Of a DNA stretch of 19,486 nucleotides, positions 1-6,740 are shown piece after piece. The notes under the pieces were generated by a model. That model made no database searches and was not told the DNA's origin. It worked only from the letters and a program-made list of their open reading frames with translations. The first letter of the stretch is position 1. Every line of letters starts with the position of its first letter. The DNA comes from CAYYNP01 sp964472545 (lineage in GTDB: Bacteria; Planctomycetota; Planctomycetia; Pirellulales; Thermoguttaceae), in contig CAYYNP010000196.1 of NCBI GenBank assembly GCA_964472545.1, positions 1 to 19,486 on the forward strand. The letters run 5' to 3'. The translations under genes were made by a program, and so were the position numbers.

Positions 1-2
1 AC

Positions 3-854
3 AAGTACTGCGACGGTCACCTGCGGTTCACCAGCCGCAACAACGTCGAGTTCCTCACCACGGCAGAGGCCAACATCGATCCGCTGATCGCCGATCTGGC
101 GGAGATCGGCCATCCGGTCGGCGGTATCGGCAACGCCATCTCGAACATCGTCCACACCCAAGGTTGGGTCCACTGCCACTCGGCGGCGACCGACGCCTCG
201 GGCATCGTCAAGTGCGTGATGGACGACCTGCACGAGTACTTCGTCGGCAACGACGTGCCGGGAAAGCTGCGAATCGCCTTGGCGTGCTGTCTGAATATGT
301 GCGGTGCGGTGCATTGCTCCGACATCGCCATCCTCGGCGTGCATCGCCGCCCGCCGCAGATCGACAGCGCCAACCTCAACAAGGTCTGCGAGATTCCCAA
401 CGTCGTGGCCTCCTGCCCCACCGCGGCCATCCGTCCGGCCACGGTCGACGGCATGCCCTCGGTCGAGGTCGACGAAGACCGCTGCATGTTCTGCGCGAAC
501 TGCTTCTCGGTTTGCCCGTCGCTCTCGCTGAACGACCCGCTGAACGACGGCGTGTCGATCTGGGTCGGCGGCAAGGTCTCCAACGCCCGCAGCGAGCCGA
601 CCTTCTCGAAGCTGGCAATCCCCTACCTGCCGAACACTCCGCCGCGCTGGACCGAGGTGGTCGAAGCGGTGCGGAACATCGTCGAGGTTTGGGTCAAGGG
701 CGCTCGGAAGTACGAGCGGATGGGTGAGTTCATCGACCGCATCGGTTGGTCTCGCTTCTTCAAGCTCACCGGGATCGAGTTCCAGAAGGAACACATTGAC
801 GATTACAAGCACGCCGGCTTGACCTACAAGCGGTCGGCCCAAATCAGACACTAG
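3..854 (+). CDS. dsrB: Dissimilatory sulfite reductase beta subunit DsrB, 3' part (5' end outside window)
   Basis: This is the last 283 codons of DsrB. With DsrA it forms the cytoplasmic siroheme enzyme that reduces sulfite, or runs in reverse in sulfur oxidisers. The frame is open from base 3 to the TAG at 852-854. In fragment numbering, Cys58 (in GWVHCH), Cys95, Cys96 and Cys100 (in CCLNMCGAVHC) are spaced like Cys151, 188, 189 and 193 of the Desulfovibrio beta subunit, which hold the [4Fe-4S] cluster coupled to siroheme. An inserted ferredoxin domain shows CMFCANCFSVCP at 161-172. DsrB usually has about 380 residues, so roughly the first quarter is missing. dsrA is expected just upstream. 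The stop overlaps the ribosome binding site of dsrD, 10 bp ahead of its start, so the two are surely co-transcribed. Identity is clear; the direction of catalysis cannot be read from this subunit alone. Confidence 0.97.
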   Translation, partial: KYCDGHLRFTSRNNVEFLTTAEANIDPLIADLAEIGHPVGGIGNAISNIVHTQGWVHCHSAATDASGIVKCVMDDLHEYFVGNDVPGKLRIALACCLNMCGAVHCSDIAILGVHRRPPQIDSANLNKVCEIPNVVASCPTAAIRPATVDGMPSVEVDEDRCMFCANCFSVCPSLSLNDPLNDGVSIWVGGKVSNARSEPTFSKLAIPYLPNTPPRWTEVVEAVRNIVEVWVKGARKYERMGEFIDRIGWSRFFKLTGIEFQKEHIDDYKHAGLTYKRSAQIRH

Positions 855-864
855 GAGGCGCGCC

Positions 865-1110
865 ATGGCGGTCACCCCCGAAGAAGTCGCCGATTCGATG
901 TTCGAGATGGTCAAAGAGTATCAAGGCAAGAAGAAATTCAAAGCCAGCGATCTGACCAAGGCGATGATCCAGAAGTATGGCGACGACCAATGCGATAAGA
1001 AGTTGTGCAAGGCCGCGATTCGCACCATGATGGATTCCGGCCGTTGCGTCTACACCTACTTTGGCGGTAGCTTCATCGAGCTGCCCCATAAGGAAGGTGC
1101 CGCCGAATAG
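865..1110 (+). CDS. dsrD: DsrD, small winged-helix protein of sulfite reducers
   Basis: An 81-residue basic protein close to the usual DsrD size of about 78 residues. The core, with SMFEMVKEYQGKKKFKASD at the start and GRCVYTYFGGSFIELP near the end, matches what I know of DsrD. That family has a winged-helix fold, and it has been reported to activate DsrAB. The start is supported by a strong TAGGAGG ribosome binding site overlapping the dsrB stop. In known genomes dsrD marks reductive or disproportionating organisms and is absent from most sulfur oxidisers, so its presence argues that this dsr operon runs in the reducing direction. The 115-bp gap to dsrL contains a strong hairpin. Confidence 0.93.
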   Translation: MAVTPEEVADSMFEMVKEYQGKKKFKASDLTKAMIQKYGDDQCDKKLCKAAIRTMMDSGRCVYTYFGGSFIELPHKEGAAE

Positions 1111-1144
1111 ACCCGCTGGTCTTTCGGCTGCGACAGGATACGAT

Positions 1145-1182
1145 GCACAGTCTCCGCCCCAGAAGGTGTGCGGAGACTGTGC
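1145..1182 (+). promoter_or_regulatory. Perfect 13-bp stem-loop between dsrD and dsrL
   Basis: Arms 1145-1157 (GCACAGTCTCCGC) and 1170-1182 are perfect reverse complements around a 12-nt loop. Only a short run (gcttt) follows, so it is a poor intrinsic terminator. More likely it is an mRNA-stabilising or processing hairpin, or a partial terminator, that sets the ratio of DsrB/DsrD to DsrL/DsrN. That role is inference; the palindrome is seen directly. Confidence 0.6.
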
Positions 1183-1225
1183 GCTTTGATAACGAGATTA
1201 TTCTTGGCTCCGCGCGAGGTCGATA

Positions 1226-2908
1226 ATGGGTAAGCTGAAGAAGAAAAAAAAGAAGAAGAGGGGTCTCGGACGCGGCAGCGCTAGCGGCGGACGCGAACAA
1301 TCGCCGCTGCGGCCGAAGCACGCCGAGAAGATGCCTCCCTGCCGCAACGCTTGCCCCAGCGGGAACCGCATCCGCGAGTTCTTGACCGTCATCGCGCAGG
1401 CCGAACGCCTCGGCAAGCCGTTGGATAAGGCGATGGAAGAGGCCTGGTACATCTATACCGACACCAGCCCCTTCCCGTCGGTCTGCGGGCGCGTCTGCCC
1501 GCACCCCTGCGAAGAAGGCTGCAACCGCAACGACCTCGAAGGTCCGGTCAATATCAACAAGACCGACTGGGCCATCGGCGACTTCGGGCTGGAAAAGGGC
1601 TTGAAGTTGGCAACATTGCCGGACGCCGGCGGGGCGGGCAAGGTGGCCGTTGTCGGGGCCGGCCCGGCGGGTCTTTCGTGTGCCTATCAGCTTGCCCGGC
1701 GGGGTTACGAGGTCACCGTCTTCGAGTCGGAAGACAAACCCGGCGGTATGCTCCTCTGGGGTATTCCGCGCTACCGGCTGCCGGCCGATATCCTCGACGG
1801 CGAGATCCAGAAGATCCTCGACCTGGGCGTTGAACTCAAGTGCGACACGCGCATCGGTACGGATGTTTCGCTGGAGGACCTCGGCAGCCAATACAAGGCG
1901 GTCTTCATGGGCATCGGTGCCCACAAGGGCCTGAAACTCCGCGTGGAGGGCGAGGACGCCGAGAACGTGATGTCCGGTGCGGAGTTCCTCAATCGCATGC
2001 ACCACGGCGAGACGATCGAAGTCGGCGACGACGTGATCGTCGTCGGCGGTGGCGACACGGCCATCGACGCGGCACGCATCTGCCGCCGCCTCGGGGCGAA
2101 CGTCACAATCCTCTACCGCCGTACGGTCAAGGAGATGCCGGCGATCGACGCGGAGATCGAAGAGGCCGAGGCCGAAGGCATCAAGCTGGAGTATTTGGCC
2201 GCACCGGTCGGGTTCAACAAAGACGGTGACAAGATCACCAGCATGAAGTGCATCCGTATGGAACTGGGCGAGCCGGACGATTCCGGCCGCCGCCGTCCCG
2301 TGCCGATCGAGGGTTCCGAGTTCGAGGTGCCCGGCTCGATGGTCATCCCGGCGATCAGCCAGATGCCCAACTTCGACGGACTCGAATCGCTGATCGAAGG
2401 CCGCGACTGGATCAAGGTCGACGAGCGCGGTGCTTCGACGAAGGTCAAAGGCGTTTACGCCGGCGGCGACGCCGTGAATCTCGACCTGGTCACCACGGCC
2501 ATCGGCGCCGGCCGTCTGGCGGCCGAGACGATCCACGCCGACCTCAGCGAGCAAGCGGCCGAAGACGGCGAGGAAATGCCGCTCGTCAAATCCGACCGCA
2601 TGCGGCTGGACCACTACGAGAAGCAAGACCGGGCGAAGTCGACGACCGTGCCCGCGGAAGAAGCGCTCGCACAGATGGACCTGGAGGTCAACAAGGGCTT
2701 CGATCTCGATCAGGTCGTGCTGGAAACCAAACGCTGCATGAGTTGCGGCCACTGCTTCGACTGCGAGAAGTGCTGGCTCTTCTGCCAGGATCAGGCGATC
2801 AACAAGCCGATGGAGAAGGGCGTGATCTACTCGTTCAAGATGGAAAACTGCACCGGCTGCAAGAAGTGTGCGGAAGAATGCCCCTGCGGCTTCATCGACA
2901 TGCTCTAA
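1226..2908 (+). CDS. dsrL: DsrL, iron-sulfur flavoprotein NAD(P)H oxidoreductase
   Basis: A 560-residue protein of the glutamate-synthase-small-subunit type with an added C-terminal ferredoxin. In order: a lysine-rich N-terminus; an Fe-S-binding helical domain with Cys39, 43, 87, 91, 95 and 99; an FAD-binding GAGPAG at 144-149; an NAD(P)-binding GGGDTA at 274-279 followed by YRR at 297-299; and a ferredoxin part with Cys504, 507, 510, 513, 516, 520 and then Cys542, 545, 548, 552. DsrL passes electrons between NAD(P)H and DsrAB. It was first known in sulfur oxidisers, and a second type occurs in some organisms that also carry dsrD, as here. The start follows GAGG at good spacing. It is shorter than the roughly 650-residue DsrL of Allochromatium. 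Odd feature: a run of seven lysines at residues 6-12 coded partly by an A8 tract. A generic NADPH-dependent GltD-like protein is less likely given the position between dsrD and dsrN. Confidence 0.9.
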   Translation: MGKLKKKKKKKRGLGRGSASGGREQSPLRPKHAEKMPPCRNACPSGNRIREFLTVIAQAERLGKPLDKAMEEAWYIYTDTSPFPSVCGRVCPHPCEEGCNRNDLEGPVNINKTDWAIGDFGLEKGLKLATLPDAGGAGKVAVVGAGPAGLSCAYQLARRGYEVTVFESEDKPGGMLLWGIPRYRLPADILDGEIQKILDLGVELKCDTRIGTDVSLEDLGSQYKAVFMGIGAHKGLKLRVEGEDAENVMSGAEFLNRMHHGETIEVGDDVIVVGGGDTAIDAARICRRLGANVTILYRRTVKEMPAIDAEIEEAEAEGIKLEYLAAPVGFNKDGDKITSMKCIRMELGEPDDSGRRRPVPIEGSEFEVPGSMVIPAISQMPNFDGLESLIEGRDWIKVDERGASTKVKGVYAGGDAVNLDLVTTAIGAGRLAAETIHADLSEQAAEDGEEMPLVKSDRMRLDHYEKQDRAKSTTVPAEEALAQMDLEVNKGFDLDQVVLETKRCMSCGHCFDCEKCWLFCQDQAINKPMEKGVIYSFKMENCTGCKKCAEECPCGFIDML

Positions 2909-2912
2909 ACGG

Positions 2913-4358
2913 ATGAACCTTCCTCGAATCCTCATCGCCGGACTGCGTGGCGGCAGCGGCAAGACGATCGTCTCACTAGGCATCGCGGCGGCCTGGCAGA
3001 AGCGGGGCCGTCGCGTGGCGCCGTTCAAGAAGGGGCCGGACTACATCGACGCCGCGTGGCTCTCGATGGCCGCCGGCCGGGCCTGCCGCAATCTCGATCT
3101 GTTTCTCACCACGCCGGAAACGGCCGTGCGGTCGTTCATCACGTGGGCCCCGCAGGCCGACGTAGCGGTGATCGAGGGCAACCGCGGCCTGTACGATGGT
3201 ATGGACGCCCGGGGATCCTATAGCACGGCCGAATTGGCCAAACTGCTGCGAGTCCCCGTTGTATTGGCGGTCGATTGCACGAAGTCGACCCGCACGGTTG
3301 CCGCAACCGTGCTAGGCTGTCAGAAGCTCGATCCGGGCGTGGCCATTGCCGGTGTCGTTCTGAACCAGACGGCCGGGCCGCGGCACGAGTCGGTGTTGCG
3401 TTCGGCAGTCGAGGAGATCTGCGGCCTTCCGGTGCTCGGCGGCGTCGCCCGGCTCAACAAGCAGATCTTCCCCGAACGCCATCTGGGACTGGTCCCGCCG
3501 GAGGAACACGGACAGCTTGCCGGCGCCATCGACCGGGTCGCCGAGTTGGCGGAGCAACACTTGGATCTCGACGCCCTTTGGACTCTGGCCGAGGAGGCGG
3601 GTGCCAGTGATCTTGCTGAACACGTGCCCGGGTGGCTGGGGCAAAGCGCAGCGGTGCCCCAGGATGTACGTTCCGGGGCCTCTGGGGCTTCGCTCTGCTC
3701 AACCGCCAGCCACCCGTCCGTTCGCATTGGCGTGCTGCGGGACGCGGCGTTCGGCTTCTACTATCCCGAGAACCTCGAGGCGCTGGCCCGCGAGGGGGGC
3801 GAAGTGATCGAGGTCTCTCCATTGCGCGACCCGGAACTGCCGGAAGTCGACGGGCTGTATATCGGCGGCGGTTTTCCTGAAACACTGGCCACGGCGCTGG
3901 CGGAGAACGCGTCGTTTCGCAATTCACTGCGGCGGATGATCGAACGGGGATTGCCCGTCTACGCCGAATGTGGCGGGGCGGTCTACTTGGGCGAAACGCT
4001 GGTGTTCGACGGGCAGAAGTACCCCATGGCGGGCGTGTTGCCGGTCGATTTCGTTTTCCACAAGAAGATGCAGGGCCACGGCTACGCCGAGTTGGAGACC
4101 GTGGCGGAGAATCCGTTCTATCCGGTCGGGAAGCGACTACGCGGACACGAATTCCACTACACGTGCATCGAGCCGCCGTTCGCCAAGGACCTCACGTTCG
4201 CGTTTCGCGTCCGCCGTGGATACGGCTACGACGGCCGCCGCGACGGTTTGTGCCGTGGCAACGTGCTCGCCTGCTACACGCACGTCCACGCGCTGGGAAC
4301 TGAGAGTTGGGCGCCGTCGGTGGTTCGTGCGGCACAGCGGTTCAAGGCAATCGCGTAG
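2913..4358 (+). CDS. dsrN: DsrN, siroheme amidase (cobyrinate a,c-diamide synthase family)
   Basis: A 481-residue CbiA/CobB-type enzyme. In dsr operons the family converts siroheme to siroamide, the cofactor of DsrAB, using ATP and glutamine. The N-terminal ATP-binding domain has the P-loop GLRGGSGKT at 10-18 and VIEGNRGLYDGMD at 87-99. The C-terminal class I glutamine amidotransferase domain has YIGGGFPE at 316-323, the nucleophile Cys353 in YAECGG, and the histidines of THVHALG at 456-462. The ATG at 2913 is chosen because it gives a normal N-terminus 4 bp after the dsrL stop; an upstream in-frame ATG at 2868 would overlap dsrL. Odd feature: residues 240-269 in the linker between the two domains are coded by an 84-bp palindromic element. 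The stop codon is the first three bases of a repeat. A cobalamin-pathway CbiA cannot be excluded from sequence alone, but position favours DsrN. Confidence 0.92.
   Translation: MNLPRILIAGLRGGSGKTIVSLGIAAAWQKRGRRVAPFKKGPDYIDAAWLSMAAGRACRNLDLFLTTPETAVRSFITWAPQADVAVIEGNRGLYDGMDARGSYSTAELAKLLRVPVVLAVDCTKSTRTVAATVLGCQKLDPGVAIAGVVLNQTAGPRHESVLRSAVEEICGLPVLGGVARLNKQIFPERHLGLVPPEEHGQLAGAIDRVAELAEQHLDLDALWTLAEEAGASDLAEHVPGWLGQSAAVPQDVRSGASGASLCSTASHPSVRIGVLRDAAFGFYYPENLEALAREGGEVIEVSPLRDPELPEVDGLYIGGGFPETLATALAENASFRNSLRRMIERGLPVYAECGGAVYLGETLVFDGQKYPMAGVLPVDFVFHKKMQGHGYAELETVAENPFYPVGKRLRGHEFHYTCIEPPFAKDLTFAFRVRRGYGYDGRRDGLCRGNVLACYTHVHALGTESWAPSVVRAAQRFKAIA
3631..3714. repeat. 84-bp imperfect palindrome inserted in frame within dsrN
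   Basis: The outer arms GGTGGCTGG (3631-3639) and CCAGCCACC (3706-3714) are perfect complements. An inner pair, 3645-3662 with 3682-3699, matches at 14 of 18 positions, including a 7-bp perfect core GCCCCAG/CTGGGGC. The length is exactly 28 codons and the reading frame stays open. It encodes a low-complexity Ser/Ala/Gly-rich linker between the ATPase and amidotransferase domains. It looks like a REP-type intergenic element captured in a coding sequence. I recall similar GGTGGCTGGGGC palindromes in planctomycete genomes but cannot check copy number here. Confidence 0.7.
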
Positions 4359-4453
4359 TAGTCATCGCGCTGGGCGAGATGGACGTCTTGTCGTATAGTA
4401 GTCATCTCGCTCCGCGAGATGAAGGACGTCTCGCGGAGCGAGACGACTACTAT
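4356..4453. repeat. Degenerate 40-bp direct repeat ending in a 25-bp-arm hairpin
   Basis: Two degenerate copies of a roughly 40-bp unit begin with TAGTAGTCATC at 4356 and 4396. The second copy runs into an inverted repeat: arm 4395-4419 pairs with 4429-4453 at 24 of 25 positions around a 9-nt loop, with CTCGCTCCGCGAGA at its centre. The dsrN stop codon TAG (4356-4358) forms the first three bases of the first copy. The hairpin could protect the 3' end of the dsr transcript or terminate it, although no T-tract follows. It resembles REP-like elements between planctomycete genes. Confidence 0.75.
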
Positions 4454-4521
4454 GCCAGACGACTACTATGCCAGACGACTACTATGCCAGACGACTACTA
4501 TACCAGACGACTACTATCCTG
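4442..4521. repeat. Tandem 16-bp repeat, five consecutive units
   Basis: Unit GACGACTACTATGCCA occurs as three identical copies (4442-4457, 4458-4473, 4474-4489), a fourth with one change (4490-4505), and a fifth that diverges in its last bases (4506-4521). The array overlaps the right arm of the adjacent hairpin, so it probably arose by repeated duplication of that arm. There are no spacers between units, so it is not CRISPR. The last two units provide the stop and last codons of the HEAT-repeat gene on the opposite strand. Confidence 0.9.
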
Positions 4522-5172
4522 GTATCGCCGGGCGAGTTCACCAACGCTTGTGCGGTTGAGTTGCCCCTCTTCGTACAGATCGACCGGTCCGGAGTCGTTC
4601 AGCAAGTCGGTCCGGCTGCCCACCAGTTCGACCTGCCCGACCTCCCCTGAACACCAAACCGCCATGCCGCGCACTTGCGGGTCGTCGTGATCCAGCGCGT
4701 CGCGAATCGCCGGCAACACGTCAGGGAAACGATCGGAGGCCAAGGGCCCGAGCCGCCCGATTGCCCAGAGCGTTCCCGGACGAAAATGGTCGAGGTCCTC
4801 TTCGGCCATGTTGTTGATCAGGCAGACGACGATCGGCACGTAGTCGGCGAACAGGTCGGGCCGGCGTCGGACGATCTCGGCCATGGCCTCGGGCGCCCGC
4901 CAACAGACGCCGCCCGACTCCTCGCTGATGAGCCAATAGAGACGCCGCAGATGGTTCCGCGCCGTCTGGGGATCGTCTTCGGCGATCCGGGCGGCGGCAA
5001 GCCCCATCGCCTCGATCGCCCGCCACACAACTTGCGGTTCCGAATCGAACGTCAGCGAGACCAAGCTCCCCAGCACTCGCTTCCGGCGGACCGCCATTTC
5101 GGCGATCGGTTCCAGGTGGCCCTCAACGAGCAATTCTCGCAGGGCTTTGTTCAGCGGCAATCGTGCGGGCAC
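4498..5172 (-). CDS. HEAT-repeat protein resembling the DVU0298 family
   Basis: A 224-residue cytoplasmic protein made of helical HEAT/armadillo-like repeats, with no signal peptide and no catalytic motif. The most conserved part appears to be RRLYWLISEESGGVCWRAPE (76-95), followed by LWAIGRLGPL (135-144). From memory this pattern matches the DVU0298 family, named from Desulfovibrio vulgaris and common in sulfate reducers; I cannot search to confirm. Its biochemical role is unknown, and HEAT repeats usually bind partner proteins. The GTG at 5172 is taken as start and lacks a strong ribosome binding site. The C-terminal residues YQDSSRLV and the stop are read out of the 16-bp tandem repeat, so the native end was probably altered by repeat growth. 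It is divergent from the MerR gene and converges on dsrN. Confidence 0.8.
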   Translation of the reverse strand: MPARLPLNKALRELLVEGHLEPIAEMAVRRKRVLGSLVSLTFDSEPQVVWRAIEAMGLAAARIAEDDPQTARNHLRRLYWLISEESGGVCWRAPEAMAEIVRRRPDLFADYVPIVVCLINNMAEEDLDHFRPGTLWAIGRLGPLASDRFPDVLPAIRDALDHDDPQVRGMAVWCSGEVGQVELVGSRTDLLNDSGPVDLYEEGQLNRTSVGELARRYQDSSRLV

Positions 5173-5223
5173 GCGAGATCCCGTGGTTCGTCATGCGGGC
5201 TGCTAAGGCGGACATTGTGGCAA

Positions 5224-5251
5224 AGCATATCACGAACGGGCATGAACTCAA
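5224..5251 (-). promoter_or_regulatory. Candidate sigma-70 promoter for the HEAT-repeat gene
   Basis: Read on the minus strand, TTGAGT (5246-5251) and TATGCT (5224-5229) are separated by 16 bp. Transcription would start near 5217, about 45 nt before the GTG start. A short palindrome GCGTGATGCACGC lies just upstream at about 5259-5271. The hexamers are good but not perfect. Confidence 0.45.
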
Positions 5252-5376
5252 TGTGTAGGGCGTGATGCACGCGAAATCGCAGATGAGCGGCATCCGATCA
5301 CCACGCGAGGGGATGCAACCGGCATGGTCTCTGCCCTGACGGCCTGCCCGAGATACGCCGAATCGCAACCCAGGCC

Positions 5377-5405
5377 TTGACTCATGCATGCAGATTAGCT
5401 ATACT
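5377..5405 (+). promoter_or_regulatory. Strong sigma-70-type promoter for the MerR gene
   Basis: TTGACT (5377-5382), a 17-bp spacer and TATACT (5400-5405) form a near-consensus vegetative promoter. The predicted start near 5412 leaves a leader of about 57 nt before the ATG at 5469. The spacer contains the self-complementary TGCATGCA. The spacer is not the stretched 19-20 bp typical of MerR-activated targets, so self-activation by DNA distortion is not indicated. Confidence 0.65.
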
Positions 5406-5468
5406 GTATCGTGCAGTGCATCGCCGGCTGTTCGAGTGCCTTCCTAAGGCGTTGTTGGTAAATGACTT

Positions 5469-5990
5469 ATGTACAACGACAATCCCCAACGAGACGTCGA
5501 CGACCCGGTAATCTCCATCGGAGTGCTGGCAGAGCGGGTCGGGCTCTCCGTCTCCGCGATCCGCCGCTACGAGAGCGAAGGGCTCATCCTGGCCGCCCGA
5601 ACGCCGTCCGGGCACCGACTCTATTCTCACGAGGATATCGACCGCGTGCAGAATATTCGACGGATGATCCAGGACCAGGGGCTCAACGCGGAGGGGATTC
5701 GGCGGATCCAGGCGTTGTTGACGTGCTGGGAGTTGCTCCCCTGCGGTGACGAAGATCGAGAGGCGTGCCCCGCCTATCGAGACAGCACGCGGCCCTGTTG
5801 GATGGCAAAAGCCCGGCCGGACAACGACCGAGCGAACACCTGCCGCCGATGTGTGGTCTATCGGTTCGGCTCGCTGTACACGCAGGAGACTAAGCGGTTG
5901 CTCCACCAGCGAAACGGCTCTCGAGATGCAGTGACGTCGATTAGGGAATTCCTGCAGCGCGAGCGGGACGCCAAGGCCGAGGAGGGATAG
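5469..5990 (+). CDS. MerR-family transcriptional regulator with a two-CW cysteine motif
   Basis: A 173-residue regulator. Residues 15-80 form a MerR winged helix-turn-helix: ISIGVLAERVGLSVSAIRRY, then a wing with GLILAARTPSGHRLYS. The C-terminal part holds six cysteines in a CW-x4-C ... C-P-A-Y ... C-W ... C-x2-C pattern: Cys86, 92, 100, 110, 125 and 128. This 'two-CW' arrangement is known from regulators and sensors of anaerobic bacteria and probably binds metal or an Fe-S cluster; that ligand is inference. It lacks the classic metal-binding loop of MerR or CueR. The ATG at 5469 follows a strong promoter, but the ribosome binding site is weak. Given its neighbours it may control the dsr genes or the divergent HEAT-repeat gene in response to redox or sulfur state. 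No target operator could be identified. Confidence 0.88.
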   Translation: MYNDNPQRDVDDPVISIGVLAERVGLSVSAIRRYESEGLILAARTPSGHRLYSHEDIDRVQNIRRMIQDQGLNAEGIRRIQALLTCWELLPCGDEDREACPAYRDSTRPCWMAKARPDNDRANTCRRCVVYRFGSLYTQETKRLLHQRNGSRDAVTSIREFLQRERDAKAEEG

Positions 5991-6068
5991 TCCTCGGGGA
6001 AGCGTTGGGCGGCTGGGGAATACGCAGCCGTACGCTGGGGTCTTCCCGGGATCGTCGCGGCAAGGGAA

Positions 6069-6098
6069 CCTGGGGCAACGTTGTGCTCTCGCCCCAGG
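6069..6098. terminator. Possible bidirectional terminator hairpin between convergent genes
   Basis: CCTGGGGC (6069-6076) and GCCCCAGG (6091-6098) are perfect complements around a 14-nt loop, between the ends of the MerR gene (+) and the zinc-ribbon gene (-). There is no T-tract on either side, so intrinsic termination is uncertain. Confidence 0.35.
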
Positions 6099-6126
6099 CA
6101 CCCACAGAGTAAGCCGCTATGCGGTG

Positions 6127-6633
6127 CTAGCCGACCAGATGATACTGGCCCTTGATCGTAATCACCACGTCGACGAAGTCGACGTACTTGCCCAAGGCTC
6201 CGAAGCGTAGCGCGCGGACCAGCGAGTGGATGATCTTCAGGTCGTCGGCTTCAATCTGCTCGATGTAGTCGTACTTGCTGAGGCCCAGACCGACGAAGAA
6301 CTCCAACGCCACCTTGTTCGCGTACGGTGCGAGCTGCTTGGCGTGGTCGCGGATGATCGCCACACGATCCTTGCGCGAAAGGGCGAACCACTCCTCCTTG
6401 GAGTTCATGAAGACCAACGCCACGTAGGTCTGGCCGTCCGCATCGAAATCGACCTCCGCCGGCGTCGCCAGCTTGGGCAGTTCGCCGGCCGCAATGTGCT
6501 CGCGGGCACCTTCTGCGGCGGGCAGCTTGGCCCGGCATTTTACGCAGAGCATCAGGTCGTCCGGGTTGTCCATGCCGCAGCTTTCGCAGACCTTCGCCTG
6601 ATAGACGCCGTCTTCCGCTAGGTTCTCAGACAC
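6127..6633 (-). CDS. Small zinc-ribbon protein with a putative dimeric alpha/beta-barrel domain
   Basis: A 168-residue protein starting at GTG 6633, with AAAGG a few bases upstream. Longer in-frame starts would overlap the larA-like gene and give an unconvincing N-terminus. Residues 16-33 form a zinc ribbon, CESCG ... CVKCR (Cys16, 19, 30, 33). After a linker, residues 68-165 (TYVALVFMNSKEEWFALSRK ... DDLKIIHSLVRALRF ... VDVVITIKG) have the beta-alpha-beta pattern of ferredoxin-like dimeric barrels such as chlorite-dismutase-like or darcynin-type proteins. No heme or active-site residue can be assigned. A weak minus-strand promoter TTGACT-N16-TAGGCT lies at 6690-6717, so it may be expressed separately from the upstream larA-like gene. 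The function is unknown to me. Confidence 0.75.
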   Translation of the reverse strand: MSENLAEDGVYQAKVCESCGMDNPDDLMLCVKCRAKLPAAEGAREHIAAGELPKLATPAEVDFDADGQTYVALVFMNSKEEWFALSRKDRVAIIRDHAKQLAPYANKVALEFFVGLGLSKYDYIEQIEADDLKIIHSLVRALRFGALGKYVDFVDVVITIKGQYHLVG

Positions 6634-6740
6634 GTTGGGGGCACCTTTCGTATAATGTCGGGTTGCATAGAGATAAATTGCAGCGCTAGAGCCTAGCCGG
6701 ATGCGGCGACAAGTCAACGCCCCTCGCACGCGGGAGATCG

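Noticed and set aside
1073..3028. A 651-codon open frame on the minus strand
   Set aside because: It is antisense to dsrL, which has clear FAD, NAD(P) and Fe-S motifs. The antisense product has no recognisable domain.
4442..4521. Possible CRISPR array
   Set aside because: The 16-bp units are directly adjacent with no spacers, and no cas gene is present.
4307..4690. Plus-strand frame reading through the 16-bp repeats
   Set aside because: Its repeated peptide is just the tandem DNA repeat translated; it overlaps dsrN and the HEAT gene and has no ribosome binding site.
6651..6656. Perfect TATAAT on the plus strand
   Set aside because: No -35 hexamer at a suitable distance, and no plus-strand gene downstream; it lies at the start of a minus-strand gene.
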